Part shown: in pieces, positions 7,197 through 16,178 of the stretch
How the letters are laid out: each line of letters starts with the position of its first letter
Position numbering within the stretch: the first letter of the stretch is position 1
Source of the DNA: Nodosilinea sp. WJT8-NPBG4
GTDB taxonomy: Bacteria > Cyanobacteriota > Cyanobacteriia > Phormidesmidales > Phormidesmidaceae
Assembly (NCBI GenBank): GCA_019359285.1
Contig: JAHHHQ010000041.1
Span: forward strand, 1 to 64,000
Reading direction: 5' to 3'
DNA: 64,000 bases
Translations under genes and position numbers: made by a program
The notes under the pieces: generated by a model
What the model saw: the letters and a program-made list of their open reading frames with translations, nothing else
What the model was told of the DNA's origin: nothing
Database searches by the model: none

Positions 7197-8786
7197 CTAC
7201 AGCGGGCGGTAGACGCGGTAGTTGATGTTGGGGAAGATATTGTCGACCACTTCGATCTTCTCTAGCCAGCCAGAGTCGATTTTTTCGCGCAGAATGTCGT
7301 CCCACAGCTTTTGGAAGCGCATCAGGTGCGATCGCGTCCGCCGCACTGCATAGGGCACCATCGTTCCCGTACGCATGATGAAGGCCCAGTCAGACGACTG
7401 CGCCAGCAGCAGTTCCCGCGCCGCCTGGTTGAGGGCGCGCCACTCTAGCTCGTCGGCAGGTTCGCGCTTGGCCAGGTCGATCATGCGCTCGGCGGCCTTG
7501 TGCAGATGGGGATAAATCCAAGAGTTAGTTTCGTTCAGCCAGTATTCGTGGAAGCCCTTATAGCCCCAGCTCGACTGAGAAGGGCGACACACCTGCTGGG
7601 TGGGGTGACCTTCGAGGTAGTCGGTCAGGTGGGTCATTTCGTAGGTGCTTTGGTCAAACCAGCTCTTGCGGAACAGGTAGTCGAGGAACCAGGGACCTTC
7701 GTACCACCAGTGGCCAAATAGCTCGGCGTCGTAGGGCGACACAATGATCGGCGGGCGCTGCATCAGGCCGTGGAGATGGCCGATCTGCTGCTCGCGGTTG
7801 TACATAAAGTTGGCGGCGTGCTCGGCGGCTTTTTCTTTGGCCCAGTACGGGTCGTAGAGCTGCTTGTCGGAGAGGCCCAGACCCTTGCCGGTAATCTTGT
7901 GATATTTGATGCCCACATTCTTGCGCTGGCCGTTGGGCATGATGTAGGGCTTGATGTATTCGTACTCGGCATCCCAGCCCAGGTCACGGTAAAACTCGCG
8001 GTACTCGGGTGCGCCGGGATAGCCTACCTGGGACGACCACACCTGCTGCGACGACTCGTGATCGCGGCCAAAGGCGGCGACACCACTCTCAGTAAAGATG
8101 GGGGCGTAGCTGCCAAACCGAGGCCGGGGCCGAGCGTAGAGAATGCCGTGGCCATCGGTAAGGAAGTAGCGCAGACCCGCGTCGGCCACCATGCGCTCAA
8201 GACCTTCGTAGTAGGCGCACTCGGGCAGCCAAATGCCCTTAGGGGGTTGGCCAAAGGTGTCTTCATAGTGCTCGGCAGCAACCTGAATTTGCGCCCATAC
8301 CGCTTCGGGATACATCTTCATCAGCGGCAGGTAGCCGTGGGTGGCCCCGCAGGTGATGATGTCGAGGTTATTGCTGTCTTGGTACTGCTTAAAGGCGGTG
8401 ACCAGGTCGCCGCTGTAGCTCTCCCACACGTTGCGGACGTGGTTGAACTCTTTGGCGTAAGTTTCAGCTAAATATTGCAGGTGGCCGTTGTGGACGTGGC
8501 GCTCGACCTCTAGCTCGGTGAGTTCTTCGAGCATGGCCAGGTGAGCGTCGAAGCGCTCTTGCAGCAGCGGGTCGCGCAGCATGGAAACCAGGGGCGGCGT
8601 CATGCTCATAGTGAGCTTGAAGTCGATGCCGTCGCGCTTGAGCCCCTCAAACATGGTGAGCAGGGGCACGTAGGTCTCGATAATCGCCTCGTAGAGCCAC
8701 TCTTCTTCTAGAACGTAGTCACTCTCGGGGTGGCGCACGTAGGGCAGATGGGCGTGGAGTACAAGCGCGAGATATCCGGTAGCCAT
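7197..8786 (-). CDS. GH57 1,4-alpha-glucan branching enzyme
   Basis: A 529-residue glycoside hydrolase family 57 enzyme with a C-terminal DUF1957 helical region. It opens with GYLALVLHAHLPYVRHPE, a GH57 landmark. The catalytic nucleophile is expected at Glu189 in WLPECAYYEG and the acid/base at Asp353 in YDAELFGHWWYEG; the corresponding residues are established for the Thermus and Thermococcus branching enzymes. The enzyme introduces alpha-1,6 branches into glycogen. Length matches cyanobacterial family members. It is a single transcription unit, followed by a hairpin. Confidence 0.92.
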   Translation of the reverse strand: MATGYLALVLHAHLPYVRHPESDYVLEEEWLYEAIIETYVPLLTMFEGLKRDGIDFKLTMSMTPPLVSMLRDPLLQERFDAHLAMLEELTELEVERHVHNGHLQYLAETYAKEFNHVRNVWESYSGDLVTAFKQYQDSNNLDIITCGATHGYLPLMKMYPEAVWAQIQVAAEHYEDTFGQPPKGIWLPECAYYEGLERMVADAGLRYFLTDGHGILYARPRPRFGSYAPIFTESGVAAFGRDHESSQQVWSSQVGYPGAPEYREFYRDLGWDAEYEYIKPYIMPNGQRKNVGIKYHKITGKGLGLSDKQLYDPYWAKEKAAEHAANFMYNREQQIGHLHGLMQRPPIIVSPYDAELFGHWWYEGPWFLDYLFRKSWFDQSTYEMTHLTDYLEGHPTQQVCRPSQSSWGYKGFHEYWLNETNSWIYPHLHKAAERMIDLAKREPADELEWRALNQAARELLLAQSSDWAFIMRTGTMVPYAVRRTRSHLMRFQKLWDDILREKIDSGWLEKIEVVDNIFPNINYRVYRPL

Positions 8787-9103
8787 AGGGTGCCGTTGGA
8801 GAAGTTAACTAAAAGCCGAGCTGTGGGGAGGGTAACCGCCGTGACCAAATTTTAAGGCAAAAGGTAAGCGCTAACGGCTGGCTGGGCTGCATCCACCATC
8901 TGGGGCTGCTTGGGAGAGTTATTTGTAGGCGATCGCAGAGTCGGCACTGGTATGCCATGAAACGGTGGCCCCAAACAGTTCAGGGAGAACTCTCTGGGGA
9001 AAAGGCTGAGGGGATGGGGAAAAGATGGGGCGTAGAGCGGTTTGAGGCAGGAGCCTATAAAGTATTAACCCGAGCCTCTCAACAAATCCAGCAAACACGA
9101 TCT
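8787..9103. other. Intergenic between divergent GH57 and TPR genes
   Basis: About 317 bases holding the divergent promoters. The plus-strand frame of the next gene is open from 8957, but no protein-like signal precedes its lipoprotein signal peptide. I see no clear operator, repeat or RNA. Confidence 0.4.
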
Positions 9104-9859
9104 ATGGGAAAAGTCTCTGGTTGGCTACTCTGTACGGCTTTTGCCCTGGCGAGCTGCCAACGAGAGGCGGCGGTGCCGTGGCAGTCCACTACGCTTTCCC
9201 CAGAGGCGCTGGACAATCTAGCGTTACCAACGTTCTTGGCGGATGCGGCAACGGCAGCCCGCTACCGACAGGAGGGGTTGGCCTTTCGGCAGCAGGGAGA
9301 TATGGAGCGGGCGATCGCCACCCTCAAGATCGCCGCCGCCCTCGACCCCCGCAACCCCGAAGGTCAGGTCTTGCTGGGCTGGACTCAGCACCTCGCTGGC
9401 TTCGCGGCCCCTGCTGCCGCTGCACTGCAAACAGCCCTGAACTACAGCCCAGAGCATGTGCCCGCCCTCAACGCCCTGGGCATCGTGTATCTGGTAGATG
9501 GACAGCTAGAGGCCGCGGTGGAGACCCACACCCGCGCTGCCGAACTGGAGCCCAACAACGAAATTGCCCACTACAACCTCAGCCTGGCCTATCAGCGGTT
9601 GGGGCAGGGAGAGCAGGCCATAGCTGAAGCCCAGACCGCCACCGAGCTAGAGCCGGGAAACCCTCACCCTTGGGTGGCGCTAGCGCTAGCCCACTGGTCA
9701 GCAGGGAACAATACTGAGGCGATCGCCAATTACCGTCAGGCGCTTTCGCTCGACAGTCGCTACACAGGCCGAGCTTATTTAGACCACTTAGAACAGGCCG
9801 GATTTAGCCAGGAGCAGATTGAGACGACCGATGCAATTCGCCAGGCGGCGGAGCTGTAG
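9104..9859 (+). CDS. TPR-repeat lipoprotein
   Basis: A 251-residue protein. The start at 9104 puts a lipoprotein signal (WLLCTAFALASC, lipidated Cys18) at the N-terminus; upstream in-frame codons back to 8957 lack this. The rest is about five tetratricopeptide repeats with typical phrases such as GNPHPWVALALAHWSAGNNTEAIANYRQAL and AHYNLSLAYQRLGQGEQAIAEA. TPR lipoproteins act as protein-binding scaffolds at the membrane; no partner is visible here. The gene stands alone between a divergent and a downstream enzyme gene. Confidence 0.85.
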   Translation: MGKVSGWLLCTAFALASCQREAAVPWQSTTLSPEALDNLALPTFLADAATAARYRQEGLAFRQQGDMERAIATLKIAAALDPRNPEGQVLLGWTQHLAGFAAPAAAALQTALNYSPEHVPALNALGIVYLVDGQLEAAVETHTRAAELEPNNEIAHYNLSLAYQRLGQGEQAIAEAQTATELEPGNPHPWVALALAHWSAGNNTEAIANYRQALSLDSRYTGRAYLDHLEQAGFSQEQIETTDAIRQAAEL

Positions 9860-9867
9860 GGGTGCAG

Positions 9868-9903
9868 GGTATAAGGTGTAGGTTTTAAGGAATGCCTTAT
9901 ACC
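9868..9903. repeat. Inverted repeat after the TPR gene
   Basis: GGTATAAGG and CCTTATACC form a perfect 9-bp inverted repeat around an 18-base spacer, 9 bases past the stop codon, followed by a pyrimidine-rich stretch. It may act as a terminator; its TAAGGT/CCTTA units resemble the degenerate intergenic repeat also found near 40460-40542. Confidence 0.5.
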
Positions 9904-10033
9904 TTGAACCCTCTACCCTGTCCCCTCCCCTTCATGCTGCCGTGGTATTGCTCTTAAAGCCCGGCTCTGTCTTTAGATAGGGATATGCCCATTCACGCTG
10001 TGCGACGCTTCTGTAAGTAACCCCGGTGCCCCC

Positions 10034-10930
10034 ATGACCGCTGCGACTCTGCCTGAGCTATCAACCCAAAACGTACTCCACGCCCGCGCTCGCCTGGGGG
10101 AAGGACCCCTATGGGATGGCGACAAGCAAGTGCTCTACTGGGTCGATATTCTCAACCACCGCGTCCATGTGTTTGAGCCCAGCAGCGGTGACGACTGCCA
10201 TTGGGATGTGGGCGATGTGGGCAGTGCCATGGCCTTGATGGCGGGCGAAAAGCTGCTGCTGGCCATGGGCGATCGCATCACCAACCTCGATCTCACCTCG
10301 GGAAAGGTCGAAACGCTCCACACCTTTGAGTTTGATGCCCCCAGCACCCGCTTTAACGACGGCAAGTGCGACCCCCAGGGCCGCTTCTGGATTGGCTCTA
10401 TGAGCCCAGACTACCCTGGCCATGCGGCCCTCTACCGCTACGACCCCGATGGCTCGGTGCGCACTATGGAAACAGAGCTGACGATCTCAAACGGGCTGGG
10501 CTGGAGCCCCGACGGCCACACCTTCTATTTAACTGACTCACCCCAGCGCAAAATTTTTGCCTACAGGTTTGATGGGGCAACGGGGGAGATTAGCGATCGC
10601 ACCGTTGCCATCGACCTGGGCGACGAAGATGAATCTATCGAACCCGACGGCCTGACAATCGACAGCGACGGCAATATCTGGACCGCCCTATGGAATGGCA
10701 GTTGTGTGGCCTGCTTTAGCCCCTCTGGGGAAGCCTTGGGCCGGGTTAACCTGCCCGTGCAGCGCCCCACCTGCCCCACCTTTGGCGGCCCTAACCGACA
10801 AACTCTCTACGTCACCACTGCCTCCGTGGGGCTGAGCCAAAAGGAGATTCAGCAGGGGTTTTATTCAGGGGATTTGTTTGCGATCGCAGCTCCCGTGCCC
10901 GGCCTGCCGACCAACCCATTTGGGGCTTAA
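10034..10930 (+). CDS. SMP-30/gluconolactonase/LRE-family sugar lactonase
   Basis: A 298-residue six-bladed beta-propeller. Family motifs are ordered along the protein: LGEGPLWD near residue 19 (metal-binding Glu), RFNDGKCDPQGRFWIG (Asn/Asp metal ligands), ISNGLGWSPDG (Asn ligand) and EPDGLTIDSDGNIW (Asp ligand). These are the divalent-metal ligands of gluconolactonases and SMP-30. The likely reaction is hydrolysis of a sugar lactone; the actual lactone is unknown. The gene is single, with a long empty stretch downstream. Confidence 0.9.
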   Translation: MTAATLPELSTQNVLHARARLGEGPLWDGDKQVLYWVDILNHRVHVFEPSSGDDCHWDVGDVGSAMALMAGEKLLLAMGDRITNLDLTSGKVETLHTFEFDAPSTRFNDGKCDPQGRFWIGSMSPDYPGHAALYRYDPDGSVRTMETELTISNGLGWSPDGHTFYLTDSPQRKIFAYRFDGATGEISDRTVAIDLGDEDESIEPDGLTIDSDGNIWTALWNGSCVACFSPSGEALGRVNLPVQRPTCPTFGGPNRQTLYVTTASVGLSQKEIQQGFYSGDLFAIAAPVPGLPTNPFGA

Positions 10931-11342
10931 GCCTCGCCTCTGTCCGTGACATTGATTTACCGCTGGTGGGCGGTGCCTGCCCTAAGATCTGAACCCCAAG
11001 ACCGGATCGATCTCACTATTGTCTAGGTGCGGCGCAAGGGTCACGACGGTTGGGAAGACGAAACTGGCTCTGTGAATAAAGACCTATCCCGCTGCCATAT
11101 TCCTCAACCTTGGGGCAGCTGCCAATACGTTACCTGTGCGCGCCTGTCATGATGGATGCAGTGGAGTACGCGCTATTTAAGCTGAAGGTGCCCATCACTC
11201 CCATGTTTATAGGGAGCATTTCAACCTAGCCTAGTAAAGGATAGGGCGATCGCAGACGACAGCAGCCTGAGCTTTTTGCCAACGTCCACTGCGCTTCACA
11301 CCGCTGTATAGCTCTGTGAAATCTAATCGGGAGACTCCAGAG
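10931..11342. other. Intergenic
   Basis: About 410 bases before the lipid kinase gene. I see no protein-like frame, no tRNA-like fold and no strong hairpin. The promoter of the kinase gene must be here. Confidence 0.4.
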
Positions 11343-12368
11343 ATGAACACCGTACTAATCGTCAACCCCACCGCCGGGCCAAGTGAAAATTCTCAGCTAG
11401 TGCCCGATCTTACCAACGCCTTACACAGCCAGGGTATCCACGCCGAAATCTGTCCCACAACAGCCGAGGAAAATGGCCAAGGGTTAGCGGCCGCAGCCGC
11501 AAAATCGGGAGCAAACTTGGTGGTTGTCGCCGGGGGCGACGGCACAATTGAAGCTGTCGCTCGGGGCTTGGCACATACTCAGACGGCACTGGGCATTATT
11601 CCCCTTGGCACTCGCAATAATATTGCGGCCAGCCTAAATATTCCTACAGATATGGCACAGGCTATACAAGTTTTTATAGAGGGAGAGCGCGGCCAATTTG
11701 ACCTAGGCAAAGCCAATAATCACTACTTTATGGAAGTAGTGGGCATAGGGCTAGAAGCCTCACTTTTTCCCTGTGGAGATGACGTCAAGGAAGGCATTAA
11801 GAGCAATTATTGGGCGGCTACTAAAAGCTTTTTTACTGGCTTCAAAACCTTCCTGCAGTTTAGGCCACACCGTTTGGCCTTGCGCTTTGATGGCAGAAGG
11901 GTGCGGCTGAGTACTTTGCAAGTCAATGTCTGCAACAGCCCTCGCTATGGTATCGAGTTTGCCCTAGCACCCGAGGCCAAAATGAATGATGGTAAGCTTG
12001 ACCTCATTTATATCAACAAGCCCTCTAAGTGGGATCACTTTCGCCACTTCTTTGCGGCTATGCGGGGCAAACAGCTACCCCATGAACGGCTCAAAATGCA
12101 TCAGGCCGCTGCGATTGAAGTGAGAGCATATCCGGCGCTCGATGTTCATGCCGATGGGGAATGTATCGGCACAACGCCGGTCATCGTTGAGGTTGTTCCT
12201 AAAGCCCTCTGGATCTATGTGCCCACCCCTGAGCTAGTGGTCACATTCACTGAACAAAACAGTGCTGCTGAGAAAAACAGCATTTTTGATTTCATCCCGC
12301 ACCCTCAAAACTCTGAGCCGCAAAACTCTGAGCCGCAAATCCCTAATTCTAAAGTCCTTGATTTATAA
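11343..12368 (+). CDS. Diacylglycerol/sphingosine kinase-family lipid kinase
   Basis: A 341-residue DAGK_cat-fold kinase. VNPTAGPSEN at the N-terminus and GGDGTIEAVARGL (residues 64-76, nucleotide-binding) are diagnostic; PLGTRNNIAASL corresponds to the GTxNDFA motif of bacterial YegS/DgkB enzymes. It should phosphorylate a diacylglycerol or related lipid at the membrane. The start at 11343 is preferred over a GTG nine codons upstream because GGGAG lies at a suitable distance. The last residues contain a QNSEP tandem duplication, a likely recent slippage event. It converges on a PAP2 phosphatase gene, its possible functional opposite. Confidence 0.88.
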   Translation: MNTVLIVNPTAGPSENSQLVPDLTNALHSQGIHAEICPTTAEENGQGLAAAAAKSGANLVVVAGGDGTIEAVARGLAHTQTALGIIPLGTRNNIAASLNIPTDMAQAIQVFIEGERGQFDLGKANNHYFMEVVGIGLEASLFPCGDDVKEGIKSNYWAATKSFFTGFKTFLQFRPHRLALRFDGRRVRLSTLQVNVCNSPRYGIEFALAPEAKMNDGKLDLIYINKPSKWDHFRHFFAAMRGKQLPHERLKMHQAAAIEVRAYPALDVHADGECIGTTPVIVEVVPKALWIYVPTPELVVTFTEQNSAAEKNSIFDFIPHPQNSEPQNSEPQIPNSKVLDL

Positions 12369-12393
12369 GGACTTCACCGAAAGACCCATGCCC

Positions 12394-13062
12394 TCAAAGG
12401 CCGCCAATTCGCACTAGCCCTAGCAGACAAACCCCCAGCCAGATACCGCCAGCGACCCAGCCGCTCAACACATCGGTTGGCCAATGCACACCCAAATATA
12501 CTCGGCTAAACCCCACCCCTAGGGTTAAAGTCAGAGCTAACGTAGCCGTGATCTCCAGCGGAATGTTAAGAGAGGTTAGAGCGGCGGCCAAAAGACCGTA
12601 GAACGAAATCGCGCTCATGGCGTGGCCGCTGGGGTAGCTGTAGTCCATCGGGCGTTTAGACGAAGACCACAAGTCGGGCCTTTCCCGGCGGAAGAAAGAT
12701 TTAAAGATTCCATTCAGTAACCACGACCCGCCCAACCCAATGGCCAGAACCAGGGCCGCGATCGCCCGATCGCGGTAAACCAAAATTCCACCAACCACGA
12801 TCAGCACAGGGATGGTAATTTCGCCTTGAGCTAGCTGGGTTACAGCCGTCATACCTCTATCGAGGATTGGGTTAGCTTTCGCCTTGAGCGTTAACAGGCA
12901 AAACTCTTCAACCGGTCGCAACCAGTCTACAAACAAGATGCGGGCCAGAAAGGCGCCTGCCGTTAAAGCAAATGCGCCCGAAAAAAGACCTAGGAGCAGA
13001 TAGGGCATAAAGGCAATGAGAGACTGGAGCAACCAGTCAAGGCGGGGGCTAACCTCTGCCAT
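12394..13062 (-). CDS. PAP2-family membrane phosphatase
   Basis: A 222-residue integral membrane protein with all three acid-phosphatase motifs: KSFFRRERP (121-129), PSGH (144-147) and SRVYLGVHWPTD (186-197), with His147 and His193 as catalytic residues. About six membrane helices surround them. Likely substrates are phosphatidic acid or undecaprenyl pyrophosphate. AGGAG on the minus strand 11 bases before the ATG at 13062 fixes the start, although the frame is open to 13140. Its stop is 25 bases from that of the lipid kinase gene. Confidence 0.9.
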   Translation of the reverse strand: MAEVSPRLDWLLQSLIAFMPYLLLGLFSGAFALTAGAFLARILFVDWLRPVEEFCLLTLKAKANPILDRGMTAVTQLAQGEITIPVLIVVGGILVYRDRAIAALVLAIGLGGSWLLNGIFKSFFRRERPDLWSSSKRPMDYSYPSGHAMSAISFYGLLAAALTSLNIPLEITATLALTLTLGVGFSRVYLGVHWPTDVLSGWVAGGIWLGVCLLGLVRIGGL

Positions 13063-13292
13063 TGATAATCTCCTAGGACAGCGGATAGGCGTTGCTAGTA
13101 TTGTACGTTCCCCGTTAGCACTAGACCGCTGTCCTGTCATGCGGCCGTAAGCCCGTACCGTTGAGCAACGGCGTGCTTAAGCCCAAAGAAATTGATCTAT
13201 TACTTTATATCTAACATCCGGTACATCCCCTGCGGTGGACAACGGCACTACCATGAATCCTCAGCCGTTTCTCAATCAGGCCTATACCTCCT

Positions 13293-13601
13293 ATGAACCG
13301 CAATTTAGAGACTTCTGGGACGCAGTACCCCTCCTTGTTCGATCGCATCTTTCGTGACGGCGAAGGCAACCTCGTTATCGCTCAGCCGCCAAACTTGCCA
13401 ATTCTAGTGGCGGTGACGGCAACGGTTCTACAAGGCGTTCTTCCCGATAGTCCGCTGCAAACCACCGTTGAACTGGTGGCCTTTGGCACCTGGTTCACCT
13501 GGGCCTGGCTAGAACTGTTTAGTGGGGTCAACTACTTCCGCCAGTCCCTCGGACTAATCACGCTAGTCGGCTTGATCTTCCTCAAGCTCAACCTGGGCTA
13601 G
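13293..13601 (+). CDS. Small conserved membrane protein
   Basis: A 102-residue protein with a soluble N-terminus (LFDRIFRDGEGNLVIAQPPNLP) and then three hydrophobic segments (about 35-52, 62-78 and 83-100). I do not recognise a named domain, though similar small proteins occur in cyanobacteria. It ends one base before the stop of the convergent deoC gene, so the two 3' ends are almost touching. Confidence 0.65.
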   Translation: MNRNLETSGTQYPSLFDRIFRDGEGNLVIAQPPNLPILVAVTATVLQGVLPDSPLQTTVELVAFGTWFTWAWLELFSGVNYFRQSLGLITLVGLIFLKLNLG

Positions 13602-13602
13602 A

Positions 13603-14313
13603 CTAAGGGCGATCGCCAATCGCCGCCTCACCGGCTGGCTCCTCTTTCTGCTGCCGCATTAGATCGACCCCACGCGAGGTGCCCAACCGGGTTGCCCCTG
13701 CCTGCACCAGGGCCACCGCCTGGGCGGCCGTGCCAATGCCGCCAGAGGCTTTAATGCCCACCTGGCCCTGGGTCAGTTCCCACAACTGGCGTACGACTTC
13801 GACGGTAGCGCCCCCCTGCCAGCCGGTGCTGGTCTTTAGGAATGAAACTCCAGCATCCATGCAGACTTCGGCGGCGAGAGCGATCTCTGGCGGGGTGAGC
13901 ACGGCGGTTTCGAGAATGGCCTTGACTAGCAGACCGGTCTCTTCACAAATAGTGGCAATTTCTCGGTGAATGGCATCGGTATTGCCCGTTTTGAGCCACC
14001 CCAAATTGATCACGACATCGAGCTCGTCGGCCCCCCGCTCAGCCGCTTCTTGGGCCTCGTAAAGCTTGGTAGCTGAGGTAGTCGCCCCGGTGGGAAAGCC
14101 AATCACCGTACAGACTTTGACTTTAGTGTTGTGCAGGAGCTCCACAGCCTGGAGCACGTGGCTCGGGGCAATGCAAACCGAGGCAAACCCGTAGCGATCG
14201 CCCTCGGCACACCATTGGGCCACCTGTTCAGCCGTAGCCGTAGGGCTGAGTAAAGAGTGATCGATATAGGGGGCTAGATCTACCCCGTCATCTGCCGTTG
14301 GTCGTCGGGCCAT
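13603..14313 (-). CDS. deoC: Deoxyribose-phosphate aldolase
   Basis: A 236-residue class I aldolase that cleaves 2-deoxyribose-5-phosphate to glyceraldehyde-3-phosphate and acetaldehyde in deoxynucleoside catabolism. The TIM-barrel markers are present: [11 protein letters not shown] near the start, [12 protein letters not shown] (Asp99), [10 protein letters not shown] (Lys131) and FLKTSTGW with the Schiff-base Lys160. The frame extends to 14457, but the extra N-terminus is not family-like, so I start at [10 protein letters not shown]. No other deo genes are nearby. Confidence 0.93.
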   Translation of the reverse strand: MARRPTADDGVDLAPYIDHSLLSPTATAEQVAQWCAEGDRYGFASVCIAPSHVLQAVELLHNTKVKVCTVIGFPTGATTSATKLYEAQEAAERGADELDVVINLGWLKTGNTDAIHREIATICEETGLLVKAILETAVLTPPEIALAAEVCMDAGVSFLKTSTGWQGGATVEVVRQLWELTQGQVGIKASGGIGTAAQAVALVQAGATRLGTSRGVDLMRQQKEEPAGEAAIGDRP

Positions 14314-15023
14314 GGGTCTAACTGCCTCTAGGTGCCAAAAGTTGGTTGGGCTGACTATGGATGCAGCTTTAGCGATGGGCAATTGGTCGCCCGTCTGACC
14401 TATGGCGCTGCGATCGCATCTCACTATATAGCCTTCTCGCCGCAGGCTAGGGCTCAACAGCCCACCTGCGCCCCTTTATTTTAAGAAATATGTCGCCGAT
14501 ATCCGCAATCTCACGCAGTCTGAGGCGGAGCAGAACAGGCTTCTTCTTTGCATAGCTTAATACTGTTGACAAATAGTCCCGGTTTAGAAATCGCTGACGG
14601 GGAAAGCAGCCCCTAATGCAAAACAGAGTTCTCTGAGAAAAAGCAACTTTTATCTATAGATGCAAGATCCAGTTGCACGATCCCGAAATAAACAATGTAG
14701 GGGTTCCTAAAGTGCAATCGCCTAAACATTAGCTTTAGCATTGCTTTACTGATATTAACAGTCCCAGGGTTGTTTAAGTCAGTTACAACACTTTATTTAT
14801 GTGGGTGTATTGCTGGCATCGTCTTTAAGCAAAAAAGGCATTCCCCATCTGAGAAAATACCCGCCAAAGTCGTGATTAAAGTTCAAAGAGAAGGCCGTGT
14901 TTTGAACTCTCTTGAAAAATATACGGATTTCGAAATCTTAGGTATTCACGCCGTGTTGTCGCCTGGGTCTAAAGCGATAAAACAAGGATGTTGAAACAAA
15001 GCCCTACTTTAAGGATTCGCCCG
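14314..15023. other. Long intergenic region before the sensor cluster
   Basis: About 700 bases, more AT-rich than the flanking genes. An open frame from a TTG at 14770 (74 codons) has no recognisable features and I do not call it. A TTGACA hexamer at 14566-14571 has no convincing partner at -10. GTTGT...ACAAC near 14769-14790 is a weak inverted repeat. The promoter of the protoglobin-led cluster must lie here. Confidence 0.4.
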
Positions 15024-15578
15024 ATGAGCCTTGAACCCAACGAGTTTATGTCTAAGATGGTGTCGCGCATTGGCTTCACTACCGACGACCGTAAAGTACT
15101 TCAATCCACAGCTGATTGGGGTTTAGAAATTGCTCCAGAGATGGCCGACTATTTCTACGATTATCTCGGTCGCGATGCTGAGATGAGCGCCATTCTCAAC
15201 GAGTCTGAGGGCAGAATTCACCGGCTGCGCGAAACCTTTGTGGCCTGGTTCCACGAAATGTTCACCGGCATGGATGATTGGGGTGATGCCTACGCTGAGC
15301 GGCGCTGGCGCATTGGCCTAATTCACGTACGCATTGGCATTGGCCCCCAACACGTCGTGCCCGCCATGGCTGTCGTCGTGCATGAGGCGGGCAAACGCGC
15401 CCAGGCCGACGGCAAAAATGAGCAGCTGCGCGAAGCCCTAGCCAAAATTTGTATGGTCGATCTGGCCTTTATTGAGCAAGCCTACATCGAAGTTTCTTCG
15501 GCAGCAGTGCTGAAAGAAACCGGCTGGTCTGAGGGTCTCTTTAGACGGTTGGTCAAAACCGGTGCCGCAGCAATGTAG
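15024..15578 (+). CDS. Stand-alone protoglobin-domain oxygen/gas sensor protein
   Basis: A 184-residue protein consisting only of a globin-sensor/protoglobin domain. Helical segments RKVLQSTADWGLEIAPEMADYFYDYL and RRWRIGLIHVRIGIGPQHVVPAM match the family; His101 in IGLIHVRIGI is the expected proximal haem ligand. Globin-coupled sensors bind O2, NO or CO; here no output domain is attached, so it would have to act through a partner. AAGGA eight bases before the ATG at 15024 favours this start over the ATG at 14988. It is the first gene of a co-directional run with roadblock and GTPase genes. Confidence 0.85.
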   Translation: MSLEPNEFMSKMVSRIGFTTDDRKVLQSTADWGLEIAPEMADYFYDYLGRDAEMSAILNESEGRIHRLRETFVAWFHEMFTGMDDWGDAYAERRWRIGLIHVRIGIGPQHVVPAMAVVVHEAGKRAQADGKNEQLREALAKICMVDLAFIEQAYIEVSSAAVLKETGWSEGLFRRLVKTGAAAM

Positions 15579-15658
15579 CACCCCACCCCATGCTTTTTCT
15601 GTTGATTTTACTTCAGCTTTATTCACCTCATTTTTCTTAACCAAAGAGAGAACTAACC

Positions 15659-16030
15659 ATGGCTATTAGTACCGAAAAACTCACCAACATTTTGCAAAGC
15701 TTTGTCACCTCTACCACCGATATTCAAGGGGCGGCAGTGGTCACCCCTGATGGTCTGCCTTTGGCGGCCTGCCTGCCCGGCGGCATGGATGAAGAACGGG
15801 TTTCAGCCATGTCGGCTGCCATGCTTTCCCTAGGCGATCGCATTGGCAGCGAGCTAGCCCGCGGCGGCATCGATCGCATTTTTGTGGAGGGCGACAAGGG
15901 CTACGGCATTCTCACTAGCTGCGGCGAAGATGCCGTGTTCCTGGTACTGGCCGACAAAGCGGCCAAGCAAGGCCTGCTGATGCTCGAAATCAAGCGCACC
16001 CTAGCTGATCTGAAAGCCGTTTTGATGTAG
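15659..16030 (+). CDS. Roadblock/LC7-domain protein (CvnB/MglB-like)
   Basis: A 123-residue roadblock/LC7 protein. The pattern ...IQGAAVVTPDGLPLAACLPGGMDEERVSAMSAAMLSLGDRI... and the later VEGDKGYGILTSCGEDAVFLVLAD match bacterial roadblock proteins that dimerise and regulate small GTPases, as MglB does for MglA and CvnB does in Streptomyces conservons. GAGAG lies upstream of the ATG. The gene follows the protoglobin gene by 80 bases and precedes a matching GTPase gene, so a regulator-GTPase pair is likely. Confidence 0.9.
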   Translation: MAISTEKLTNILQSFVTSTTDIQGAAVVTPDGLPLAACLPGGMDEERVSAMSAAMLSLGDRIGSELARGGIDRIFVEGDKGYGILTSCGEDAVFLVLADKAAKQGLLMLEIKRTLADLKAVLM

Positions 16031-16051
16031 CGCCCGATGGCGGAGAGCACA

Positions 16052-16069
16052 CCCCCTTTTTGAAGGGGG
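16052..16069 (+). other. Short hairpin between roadblock and GTPase genes
   Basis: CCCCCTT-TTTG-AAGGGGG is a perfect 7-bp stem with a 4-base loop, 22 bases past the roadblock stop. It lacks a T tail, so it may attenuate or process the transcript rather than end it. Confidence 0.45.
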
Positions 16070-16178
16070 CAAGGGGGAACCTTTCACCATTGCTAGCCCC
16101 CAGACTTGCTCTGAACGCTCGTATTTATGGTGTGCCCCCACGACGTTTCACCTTATTCTTCATTGCCTCCGCCCACCC

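Noticed and set aside
7770..8471. Long plus-strand frame (233 codons) opposite the GH57 gene
   Set aside because: Shadow of a GC-rich coding strand; the opposite strand encodes an enzyme with clear catalytic motifs, and this frame resembles no protein.
14566..14600. TTGACA hexamer as a sigma-70 promoter of the sensor cluster
   Set aside because: No acceptable -10 box at 16-18 bases; it is also about 430 bases from the first start codon.
14770..14994. 74-codon frame before the protoglobin gene
   Set aside because: Starts at TTG without a ribosome site and has no family features; it lies where a promoter is expected.
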